Origin: Dactylosporangium fulvum
GTDB lineage: Bacteria > Actinomycetota > Actinomycetes > Mycobacteriales > Micromonosporaceae
DNA length: 64,000 nucleotides
NCBI RefSeq assembly: GCF_025137375.1
Contig: NZ_CP073720.1
Span: 5,914,501 to 5,978,500 of the forward strand
Direction: 5' to 3'
The notes below the pieces were generated by a model. That model was given only the letters and a program-made list of their open reading frames with translations, was not told the DNA's origin and did no database searches. Positions within the stretch are counted from its first letter, which is position 1. Each line of letters begins with the position of its first letter. The position numbers were made by a program, and so were the translations under genes. Of the stretch, positions 25,621 through 33,061 are shown piece after piece.

Positions 25621-27222
25621 ATGCATGTCCCACGTAGCGTGCTCCGCCTGTTCGCGGCGCTCGCCGTCGCCGTCCCGGCCGCCCTCGTGGCGACCGGCAC
25701 ACCGGCGCAGGCGATCGGGCCGAACCCGCTCCCCGTCACCGTCACCAACAACACCGGCCGCGGCGAGGCGGTCTTCCTCTACGTCATCGGCGTGAACCTC
25801 GGCACCGGACGCCTCGGCTACGTCAACGCGGCCGGCGCGTTCACGGCCTGGAGCGGCGGCGCCACTCCGCCGGCCCCCGCACCGGACGTCTCGATCCCGG
25901 GCCCCGGCAACGGCGGCAGCACCACCATCAGGTTCCCCCGCGGATTCTCCGGCCGGGTGTACTTCTCGTTCGGCGAACGGATCAAGTTCTTCCTGACGCC
26001 CGACGGCCTGGTGCAGCCGGCTCCCTGGGCGGCCGGCGACGCCAACCAGAACATCCTGTTCGACTGGAGCGAATTCACGTACAACGACGACGGCCTCTGG
26101 CTCAACAGCTCGCAGGTCGACATGTTCGCGATCCCGCACGCCGTGACGGTGACCGGCGCGAACGGCGTGACGAAGCGCACCGGCGACGTGGTGGCGAACG
26201 GCCGCGACGCCGTCATCTCCGCGATCCGCGCCCAGCCGGGGTGGGCCAACACGGTCGACAGCCGCGCCGACGGCACCGTGCTGCGGGTGCTGGCGCCCGG
26301 CAAGGCGGCCGGCGCGGGCCGGTTCAGCGCCACGTACCTGGACTCGTACATCACCTCGGCCTGGAACGCCTACACCAGCAAGACGCTGACCGTGGTGCCG
26401 TTCGCGGACCAGCCCAACACGAAGTACTTCGGCCGGACCAGCGGCAACGTCATGACCTTCACCAACGCCTCGGGCGCGGTCGTGGCCAGGTTCAACAAGC
26501 CCAGCAGCGCCGACGTCTGGGGCTGCGACGGCAACCTGGCCGCGCCGAACGACCTCGTGGTCGGGCCGATCTCGCGCACCCTCTGCGCCGGACTCAACCG
26601 GGGCACGATCGGCACGATCGACACCCAGCCGAGCCTCAACGCGGCCGACTTCTACAAAAGCAACCCGACCAACCAGTACGCCAAGATCATCCACGCGAAC
26701 ATGGTCGACGGCAAGGCCTACGCGTTCGCGTTCGACGACGTGGCCAACTTCGAGTCGCTCGTCAACGACGGCGACCCGCGCTCGGCGTCGATCATCCTCA
26801 GCCCGTTCAGCGGCGGCGGCACGACGCCGCCGCCGGGTGGGCGTGCGCTGGTGAACGCGAACGGCCCGTGCCTGGACGTGCGTTCGTCGAGCACGGCGAA
26901 CGGGACGCCGGTGCAGATCTACACCTGCAACGGTACGGGCGCGCAGCAGTGGACGTACGCGGAGGCCGGCAGCACGCTGCGCGCGCTGGGCAAGTGCCTG
27001 GACATCCCGGGCGGCGCGACGGCGAACGGCACGAAACTGCAGCTCTGGGACTGCAACACCACGGCCGCGCAGGTGTTCGTCAAACGGGCCGACGGGTCGT
27101 TCCACAACCCGCAGGCCAACCGGTGCCTGGACGTTCCGAACTCGTCGACGACGCCGGGGACGCAGGTGCAGATCTGGGACTGCAACGGCAGCAGCGCGCA
27201 GCGCTGGACCCTCCAGTCCTGA
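25621..27222 (+). CDS. Secreted GH64 beta-1,3-glucanase with ricin-B (CBM13) domain
   Basis: The 533-residue product has a signal peptide of about 31 residues (ends in PAQA), a GH64 catalytic domain at about 35-395 (FSERIKFF-type core seen as SFGERIKFF, and DWSEFTYNDDGLWLNSSQVD, a family hallmark), a Gly/Pro linker (GGGTTPPPGG) and a ricin B-type trefoil at about 410-533. Three QxW-type repeats with paired cysteines are visible in the trefoil. GH64 enzymes release laminaripentaose from beta-1,3-glucan such as fungal walls. The start follows GTGAGG at 9 bases. Regulated by the upstream palindrome. Confidence 0.9.
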   Translation: MHVPRSVLRLFAALAVAVPAALVATGTPAQAIGPNPLPVTVTNNTGRGEAVFLYVIGVNLGTGRLGYVNAAGAFTAWSGGATPPAPAPDVSIPGPGNGGSTTIRFPRGFSGRVYFSFGERIKFFLTPDGLVQPAPWAAGDANQNILFDWSEFTYNDDGLWLNSSQVDMFAIPHAVTVTGANGVTKRTGDVVANGRDAVISAIRAQPGWANTVDSRADGTVLRVLAPGKAAGAGRFSATYLDSYITSAWNAYTSKTLTVVPFADQPNTKYFGRTSGNVMTFTNASGAVVARFNKPSSADVWGCDGNLAAPNDLVVGPISRTLCAGLNRGTIGTIDTQPSLNAADFYKSNPTNQYAKIIHANMVDGKAYAFAFDDVANFESLVNDGDPRSASIILSPFSGGGTTPPPGGRALVNANGPCLDVRSSSTANGTPVQIYTCNGTGAQQWTYAEAGSTLRALGKCLDIPGGATANGTKLQLWDCNTTAAQVFVKRADGSFHNPQANRCLDVPNSSTTPGTQVQIWDCNGSSAQRWTLQS

Positions 27223-27230
27223 GGCCCGCC

Positions 27231-27265
27231 GGCGCCGGCCATCCCCGCTCTGGATGGCCGGCGCC
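27231..27265. terminator. Bidirectional hairpin terminator
   Basis: A perfect 14-bp stem (27231-27244 with 27252-27265) and 7-base loop lie between the convergent glucanase and emfourin-like genes. Confidence 0.8.
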
Positions 27266-27282
27266 GCGCTGCGGCCGGCGTT

Positions 27283-27582
27283 TCAGTGTGGCCCGCTCAT
27301 GCTCACCAGGTGCTCGACGAGTTCCCGCACCGCGTCGGGCAGGCTGTTGTCGAAGTACAAGTAGGTCAGCTGTCGCCCGCCGCGGTCCAGCAGCAGTTCA
27401 TACCGCAACGAGTCGGGCGGCGGCGGTGGCTGCGGCAGCCCCTCCGGCGGCAACGGCAGCGCGGCGACCAGGGACCTCAGTTTGTCGGCCTGCGCGGCGG
27501 GCAGCAGGGTGCTCACCACCGTGGTGCGCAGTTCGCCGCCGCCGATCCCGCCGGTGCGGCGCAACTCGACCCGGACCGTCAT
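27283..27582 (-). CDS. Emfourin-like (protealysin-inhibitor) protein
   Basis: The 99-residue cytosolic protein starts MTVRVELRRTGGIGGGELRT, then a helix with a PLPPEG proline-rich stretch, then YELLLDRGGRQLTYLYFDNS. This pattern (strand, RxGG turn, strand, helix, RY-strand pair) matches emfourin-type inhibitors of M4 proteases lacking classical secretion. A matching M4 protease without a signal peptide is encoded at 59430-61103. In other genomes inhibitor and protease genes are adjacent, but here they are 32 kb apart. GGGAGG lies 9-10 bases before the ATG. Confidence 0.65.
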   Translation of the reverse strand: MTVRVELRRTGGIGGGELRTTVVSTLLPAAQADKLRSLVAALPLPPEGLPQPPPPPDSLRYELLLDRGGRQLTYLYFDNSLPDAVRELVEHLVSMSGPH

Positions 27583-27718
27583 ACCGGTCACCCTCCCGCC
27601 CTCGGATCGACAGTGCCCATCGACACTACCCACCCGGGATCGGCGACACGGGCGCGACGGTCCTGGCCGCGCTCGACCGGCCGCTGCGGTCGCTGCGCCT
27701 CGACGACGCTCGGGTGAC

Positions 27719-27946
27719 TCAGTGGGGTGGGTCCGTGGGGCGCCGTTCGGCGACCACCTGCACGAAGACGGCGAGACCGAACAGCACCCAGAACTCCGCG
27801 TCCCGGCGCAGCAACAGCGCCACGAGGGCCATGAGGAACAGGACCACCATGGCGCCGACGTGCAGCGACTCGCGCATTCCCCGCCCCACCCGAACACCTG
27901 TCGCGGACAGCATGAGCGGAACCACTGGGCGGTTGCCGTCTGTCAC
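27719..27946 (-). CDS. Small two-helix membrane protein, hypothetical
   Basis: A 75-residue product with two adjacent hydrophobic helices (about 28-46 and 50-66) and a charged tail. The GTG start lacks a clear ribosome site. It matches no family I know. It is listed because the hydrophobic pattern is coherent and no longer reading frame on either strand explains the region. Confidence 0.45.
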   Translation of the reverse strand: MTDGNRPVVPLMLSATGVRVGRGMRESLHVGAMVVLFLMALVALLLRRDAEFWVLFGLAVFVQVVAERRPTDPPH

Positions 27947-28014
27947 AGCGTGAGGCCACGGTACTGCAGATAAATCCCATCGGCAATATAGGCATTACGC
28001 CGTCGCGCAGCCCG

Positions 28015-28413
28015 TCACCGGACCAGCAGCTGGACCAGCAACAAGTGATCGCTGTGCGTTTCGATCTCGAACAGGCCGGTGGTGTCGGCGCGGAACTCGA
28101 GCGTCGCCGGTTCGCCGGGCTTGAGCGTGGCCCGCCGGTCGTAGCCGTGCACGTGCAGTTCGTCGGGGACGTCGGAGGTGATGGTGAGGCGGATCGTGCT
28201 GCCCCTGCCGACCTCGACCCGGCCGACGGGCGGGCTGACCTTGCGGTTGGCGATAGAGACGCTGATCTCCCGGACGGTCGGTGCGGCCGCGTCGGTGCCG
28301 TCGCCGCCACGGAACATGAGCGCGGCGACGACACCGGCGGCGATCAGGACGACGACGGCGACGATCCGGTAGAGGTCGTCCCGGGTGCGGCGCGGGGCGG
28401 TGGTGGCGGACAC
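28015..28413 (-). CDS. Membrane-anchored cupredoxin-like protein
   Basis: The 132-residue protein has one N-terminal membrane helix (about 17-38), then an extracytoplasmic beta-sandwich with IRLTITSDVPDELHVHGYD and LFEIETHSDHLLLVQLLV. The pattern resembles cupredoxin_1/EfeO-like domains. The usual copper Cys is absent; possible metal ligands are the His residues in HVHGYD and ETHSDH. The GTG at 28413 is preceded by GAGGAA and is preferred to the in-frame GTG at 28428. Role unknown, possibly metal or redox handling at the membrane. Confidence 0.7.
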   Translation of the reverse strand: MSATTAPRRTRDDLYRIVAVVVLIAAGVVAALMFRGGDGTDAAAPTVREISVSIANRKVSPPVGRVEVGRGSTIRLTITSDVPDELHVHGYDRRATLKPGEPATLEFRADTTGLFEIETHSDHLLLVQLLVR

Positions 28414-28590
28414 GGCGGCGTTCCTCACGGGAGCGGGACAGCGGATGTGGCATCGGTGCGCCGTTCACCGAACGCCGTCGCCCGCCCGGCCGCCGAGCCG
28501 GAGCTGTGGACGGACCACAGCGTACCGACGATCGGGCGCGCACAACACTCTCCGCCACCGGCCGTTGCGCGGCTGGCCCCGCCGCGCGTG

Positions 28591-29331
28591 TCAGTTCTCC
28601 GGCGTCACGTAAGCGGCGGTGATGCCGCCGTCGACCCTGAACTCGGTGCCGTTGACGTAGGAGGCGGCGTCGCTGGCCAGGAACGCCGCCGCCTCGGCGA
28701 TCTCGTGGGGCTGCGCGAACCGGCCCGGCGGCACGTGCACGAGCCGCCGCTCCTTCTGCTCCGGCGAGAACAGCGTCGCGAGCAGCGGCGTCTCCACCGG
28801 TCCCGGCGAGATCGCGTTGACCCGGATCCCGCGCCGGGCGAACTCGACGGCGATCTCCCGGGACAGCGAGAGGACCGCGCCCTTCGACGCCGTGTACCCG
28901 ATCTGCGACACGGCCGAGCCCATCGACGCGACCAGCGAGGCGGTGTTGACGACCGCGCCGCCACCGGCGGCGAGCAGCCACGGGATGCCGTGCTTGCAGC
29001 ACAGGAAGACGCTGAGCAGATTGACCCGCAGCACCCGTTCGAACGCGTCGACCGGTGTGTCGAGCACGGACCCGTCGTCGGGCAGTGCGATACCGGCGTT
29101 GTTGAAGAGCACGTCCACGCGGCCGAACTCCTCGGCGACCCGCCGGTAGACGCCGGCCACCTGCGCCTCGTCGGTCAGGTCAGCCGTGAGGAACAGGTCG
29201 GCGTCGCCGCCGTCGTGGAGGTCGACGCCGACGACGGTCGCCCCCTCCCGCCGGAAGACGGCAAGTGCTTCGCGGCCGATGGAGCCGGCGGCGCCGGTGA
29301 TGACGGCGACCTTGTCGCGCAGATACGGCAT
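28591..29331 (-). CDS. SDR-family oxidoreductase
   Basis: A 246-residue classical SDR: TGAAGSIG near 12, NNAG near 87, catalytic Ser in NTASLVA, YTASK for Tyr/Lys near 150, and a C-terminal GTEFRVDGGITAAY. It is the last gene of the amidase-ligase-hydrolase operon. Its ATG lies one base after the stop of the hydrolase gene. In a gamma-glutamylation route it could act on a hydroxyl intermediate, but that is inference from position. Confidence 0.85.
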   Translation of the reverse strand: MPYLRDKVAVITGAAGSIGREALAVFRREGATVVGVDLHDGGDADLFLTADLTDEAQVAGVYRRVAEEFGRVDVLFNNAGIALPDDGSVLDTPVDAFERVLRVNLLSVFLCCKHGIPWLLAAGGGAVVNTASLVASMGSAVSQIGYTASKGAVLSLSREIAVEFARRGIRVNAISPGPVETPLLATLFSPEQKERRLVHVPPGRFAQPHEIAEAAAFLASDAASYVNGTEFRVDGGITAAYVTPEN

Positions 29332-29332
29332 G

Positions 29333-30106
29333 TCAGGCTTCCGTTCCGAGTAGACGTTCCTGGTCTGTTCGTGCCCCCGCGGCCGGACCGGTCCCGGCCG
29401 CGGCGCGCACGAGCCCGGCGAAGGTGTGCGCCAGGCAGACCGCCTCTGGATGCCACTGCACGCCGAGGGCGTAGCGGTGGGCCGGCCATTCGAGCGCCTC
29501 GGGCAACTTGTCCGGCAGTGACCACGCGGTCACCACCGCACCCGTGCCGATCCGGGCGATCCCCTGGTGGTGGTGCGAGTTGACGGACTGGACGCCGGGG
29601 CCGGCGAGGGCCTCGGCGAGGCTGCCGGGGGCCGTGGCGACCGGGTGCATCGCCGGCCCGTCGAGCCGGCCCGGTGCGGCTCGGTGCTCGGCGAACCCCT
29701 CGTCGGGCAGGTGCTGGTGCAGCGTCCCGCCGGTGGCGACGTTGAGGATCTGCAGTCCCCGGCAGATGCCGAGCACCGGCAGGTCCGCGGCGAGTGCCGC
29801 CGACGCCAGCGCGATCTCGGACCGGTCGCGCAGCGGCACGGTCGCCTCGGTCCGGGGCGAGCGCCGGGCGCCGTACGCGGGCGGGTCGATGTCGGCGCCG
29901 CCGACGAGCAGCAGCCCGTCGACCCGGCCGAGCAGCAGCCCCGGGTCGTCGGCCACCCGGGGATCCGGGATCAGCGCGACCGGCACCCCGCCGGCAGCGC
30001 GGACCTTGTCGACGTACGTTCCGGCGACGATGGCGGCCGGCTGGTCCCAGAACGCCCAGGCGGCCCGCTCGTACGCGGCGCAGATGCCGATGACGGGTGG
30101 GTTCAC
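29333..30106 (-). CDS. Gamma-glutamyl-GABA hydrolase-like class I glutamine amidotransferase
   Basis: The 257-residue enzyme belongs to peptidase family C26 (PuuD). GGADIDP lies near 70, the nucleophile Cys in LGICRGLQILN near 115, and the catalytic His/Glu pair in VQWHPEA near 220. SHHHQG is a family motif. PuuD removes the gamma-glutamyl group from a carboxylated amine at the end of gamma-glutamylated polyamine breakdown. GTG overlaps the ligase stop (GTGA), so the ligase and hydrolase are co-translated. Confidence 0.87.
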   Translation of the reverse strand: MNPPVIGICAAYERAAWAFWDQPAAIVAGTYVDKVRAAGGVPVALIPDPRVADDPGLLLGRVDGLLLVGGADIDPPAYGARRSPRTEATVPLRDRSEIALASAALAADLPVLGICRGLQILNVATGGTLHQHLPDEGFAEHRAAPGRLDGPAMHPVATAPGSLAEALAGPGVQSVNSHHHQGIARIGTGAVVTAWSLPDKLPEALEWPAHRYALGVQWHPEAVCLAHTFAGLVRAAAGTGPAAGARTDQERLLGTEA

Positions 30107-31449
30107 AGCCGCTCGTACCCCCGGAACTTCTCCCAGTCGGTGACCGCCCGGGAGAAATCGGCCAGCTCGACCTCGGCGGCGCGCACATAGTGGGCGACGA
30201 CGTCGGCGCCGAACGCCTCCGTGGCGACGCGGCTGGCGCGGAACAGCCCGACGGCCTCCCCGAGGCCGGCCGGCAGCCGCTCGTGGTCGGCGAGATACGC
30301 GTTCGAGGTCTCCGCCGGCGGCAGCGGCAGGTTGCCGTCGACGCCGTGCAGCCCGGCCGCGACCACCGCCGCGACCAGGAGGTACGGGTTCACGTCGGCG
30401 CCCGCCACCCGGTTCTCGAAGCGCCGGCCGGCGCCGCTGCCGAGCACCCGTACGGCGCAGGTGCGGTTGTCCTCGCCCCAGGCGATCGCGGTCGGCGCGA
30501 ACGACCCGGCGGTGTACCGCTTGTAGGAGTTGACGTTCGGGGCGAAGGCGAGGAGCAGCTCACGCTGGGCGGCGAGCTGGCCGGCGACGAACCGGTCGAG
30601 CAGTTCCGGCCGGGTCTGGAACACCGGCCGGCCGTCGGCGTCGACGAGCGAGAAGTGCACATGACACGAGTTGCCCTCGCGCTTGTTCCACTTCGCCATG
30701 AACGTGGCCGAGAGTCCCTCGGCCCGGGCCGCCTCCTTCACCGCGTGCTTGTAGAACGCGTGCGCGTCAGCGGCCGCCAGCGCCTCCTGGTGCCGCAGGT
30801 TGACCTCGTGCTGGCCGAGGTTCGCCTCGCCCTTCACCGTCTCGACGCCGATCCCCGACGCGTGCAGGACGCGGATCAGCCGGTCGAGGAACGGATCGAG
30901 TTCGGCGCTGCCGAACATCGAGTAGTCGACGTTGTACCGGTTGCCGGGAGTCAGGTCGCGGTAGCCGCGCCGCCATGCCTCGTCGTACGACTCCCGGTGC
31001 ACGATGAACTCCAGTTCGGTGGCCACCCGTGCCGTCCAGCCGCGCGCGGCGAGGCGGTCGAGCTGGCGCCGCAGCACCTGCCGCGGCGACGGCGCCACCG
31101 GCGTGCCGTCGCGGTGGACGGCGTCGGCGAAGCACACGACGGTCCCGTCGCGCCACCCGGCGGGCCGGACGGTCGCCGGGTCGGGGACAAGGGCGAAGTC
31201 GCCGTACCCCTGCTCCCATCCGCTGAGGGCGAAGCCGGTCTGCGGCTCCATCTCGACGTTCACCGCCAGCAGGTAGTCGCAGGCGGACGAGCCGTGGACA
31301 AGGACCTCGTCGACGAAGTAGCGGCCGCTGCACCGCTTGCCCTGCAGCCGGCCCTGCAGGTCGACGAAGACGAGCAGCACGGTGTGCACCTCGCCCGCGT
31401 CGACCCGGCGCCGCAGCTCATCGGCGGCGATCGTTCCGGTCGCGGCCAT
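30103..31449 (-). CDS. Glutamine synthetase-like gamma-glutamyl ligase
   Basis: The 448-residue enzyme has the GS beta-grasp (about 10-105) and catalytic domain. Visible motifs are ATELEFIVH (metal-binding Glu), a KGEANLGQHEVNLRH segment, KWNKREGNSCHVHFSL (ATP-contacting His) and NSYKRYTAGSFAP followed by NRTCAVRV. The sequence around substrate sites is unlike GlnA1 and closer to PuuA/GlnA3/GlnA4 enzymes, which glutamylate polyamines or monoamines. Neighbouring PuuD-like hydrolase and amidase support an amine-catabolic role. It starts 4 bases after the amidase stop. Confidence 0.87.
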   Translation of the reverse strand: MAATGTIAADELRRRVDAGEVHTVLLVFVDLQGRLQGKRCSGRYFVDEVLVHGSSACDYLLAVNVEMEPQTGFALSGWEQGYGDFALVPDPATVRPAGWRDGTVVCFADAVHRDGTPVAPSPRQVLRRQLDRLAARGWTARVATELEFIVHRESYDEAWRRGYRDLTPGNRYNVDYSMFGSAELDPFLDRLIRVLHASGIGVETVKGEANLGQHEVNLRHQEALAAADAHAFYKHAVKEAARAEGLSATFMAKWNKREGNSCHVHFSLVDADGRPVFQTRPELLDRFVAGQLAAQRELLLAFAPNVNSYKRYTAGSFAPTAIAWGEDNRTCAVRVLGSGAGRRFENRVAGADVNPYLLVAAVVAAGLHGVDGNLPLPPAETSNAYLADHERLPAGLGEAVGLFRASRVATEAFGADVVAHYVRAAEVELADFSRAVTDWEKFRGYERL

Positions 31450-31453
31450 CCGC

Positions 31454-32911
31454 CTACCCCGCGATCGCCGGGTGCCGGTCGGCCCACGGCCGGGCCTGCT
31501 CCAGCGCGCTACCCAGCCGGATCAGCAGGTCCTCCCGGCCGTACGCGGCGACGAACTGCACGCCGACCGGCAGGCCGTCGGCCGACCAGTGCAGCGGCAG
31601 CGACATCGCCGGTTGTCCGGTCGCGTTGAACGGCGAGGTGAAGCTGACGTACTCGCCCGACTTCAGGAAGCCGGCCAGCGGCTGCCCGGGAACCGGCCGC
31701 AGCTCGCCGAGCTTCGCCGGCAGCTTCGGCAGCGTCGGCGTGACCAGGAGGTCGTAGCCGGGGGCGCGCCCGCCGCCGGTGCCGGCGTCGTCGTGGTTCC
31801 ACCAGGCGGCGACCCGCCGGCACCACCGGTGCAGCGCGTACAGCCCTTCGAGGTAGGCGACGGCGGGCACGTCCTTGCCGTACATGCCGAGCGCCCAGTT
31901 GTCCTGGTCCAGGTCGTCGGGGGTGAGTTCCCGCCCGATCACCTTGCCCCAGCGCACGATGTCGAGGTACTGGAACACCGGCATCAGCACCTGCGCCTCG
32001 GCCGCCGGCTCGTCCAGCGCCGCCGGGTGCGCCTCCTCCACGATGTGCCCGAGTTCCTCCAGCAGCGTCGCCGTGGACCGTACCGCCGCCACCACCTCGG
32101 GGTCGAGGGCGACGCCCGGATGGTCGACCTGGATGCCGACCCGCAGCCGACCGACCGGCGCGCCGACCTCCTGCACGTACGGGCGCTTCGGCGCCGGCGC
32201 CGTATACGGATCACCGGGCGCCATCCCACCCACGGCGTCGAGGATGCCGGCGATGTCCCGCACCGAGCGGGTGATCGCGGACTCGTGCGTCATGCCGGCC
32301 CACGCCTCACCCAGTTCCGGGCCGAGCGAGACCCGGGCCCGGGTCGGCTTCAGGCCGACGAGACCGTTCGCGCTCGACGGGATCCGCACCGAGCCGCCGC
32401 CGTCGTTGGCGTGCGCCGCCGGCACCATGCCGGTCGCGACCGCGACCGCGGAGCCGCCGCTCGAGCCGCCGGACGAACGGTGAAGATCCCAAGGGTTGCG
32501 GGTGGGGCCGTACGAGTCGGGCTCGGTCGTCGTCCACGCACCGATCTCGGGCGTGTTCGTCCGGCCGACGAGCACGAACCCCGCCGCGCGCAGCCTCGAC
32601 ACCATCCAGGTGTCGGCCGGCGCCCGCCAGTCCAGCTCCTTCAGGAACCGGGTGCCGTAGTGGTACGGGTCGCCCTCGCTCTGCTGGAACAGGTCCTTGA
32701 CGGCAAACGGCACCCCGCCGAACGGGCCGGCCGGCGCGCGCTCGGCGGCCGCCCGCGCCTTCTCGAAGCTGGTGTGGATGAACGCGTTGACCTCGGGATT
32801 CAGCTTCTCGATCCGGCTGATCGAATGTTCGACGAGTTCACGGGCACTGATCTCGCCCGAGCGGACCAGCTCGGCCTGTCCGGTCGCGTCGAGCCAGGTG
32901 ATCTCTTCCAT
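31454..32911 (-). CDS. Amidase-signature family hydrolase
   Basis: The 485-residue enzyme carries the complete Ser-cisSer-Lys triad: Lys in FAVKDLF near 70, the GGSSGGSA(V/A) loop near 147-154 and the nucleophile Ser in DGGGSVRIPSS near 173. It would release an amine or acid from an amide. As first gene of the operon it may generate the amine that the GS-like ligase then glutamylates. AGAGGA lies 5-6 bases before the ATG. It is divergent from the LuxR gene. Confidence 0.88.
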   Translation of the reverse strand: MEEITWLDATGQAELVRSGEISARELVEHSISRIEKLNPEVNAFIHTSFEKARAAAERAPAGPFGGVPFAVKDLFQQSEGDPYHYGTRFLKELDWRAPADTWMVSRLRAAGFVLVGRTNTPEIGAWTTTEPDSYGPTRNPWDLHRSSGGSSGGSAVAVATGMVPAAHANDGGGSVRIPSSANGLVGLKPTRARVSLGPELGEAWAGMTHESAITRSVRDIAGILDAVGGMAPGDPYTAPAPKRPYVQEVGAPVGRLRVGIQVDHPGVALDPEVVAAVRSTATLLEELGHIVEEAHPAALDEPAAEAQVLMPVFQYLDIVRWGKVIGRELTPDDLDQDNWALGMYGKDVPAVAYLEGLYALHRWCRRVAAWWNHDDAGTGGGRAPGYDLLVTPTLPKLPAKLGELRPVPGQPLAGFLKSGEYVSFTSPFNATGQPAMSLPLHWSADGLPVGVQFVAAYGREDLLIRLGSALEQARPWADRHPAIAG

Positions 32912-32991
32912 GGTGTCCTCTTCCGTTCGCCCTGCTGCGTCTCGCAGCCTCACCGCCGCCGGCCCGCCCGGCAACGGATCGCCGCCGGATC

Positions 32992-33017
32992 GGCGGCATT
33001 GCCTAGGCAATGCCGCC
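32992..33017. promoter_or_regulatory. 26-bp perfect palindrome, probable operator
   Basis: Every base from 32992 to 33017 pairs about the centre (GCCTAGGC core, flanked by GGCATT and AATGCC). It lies between the divergent amidase and LuxR-family genes, 45 bases before the LuxR ATG. Length and perfection suggest a binding site for a dimer, plausibly the LuxR protein itself. Confidence 0.6.
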
Positions 33018-33061
33018 CGGGCCGCACGGGTCGCCGGCGGTCCCTCGTACGCTGGCTGTCG

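Noticed and set aside
30103..31449. Housekeeping glutamine synthetase GlnA
   Set aside because: Substrate-site sequence and the amidase/PuuD context fit a gamma-glutamyl amine ligase better.
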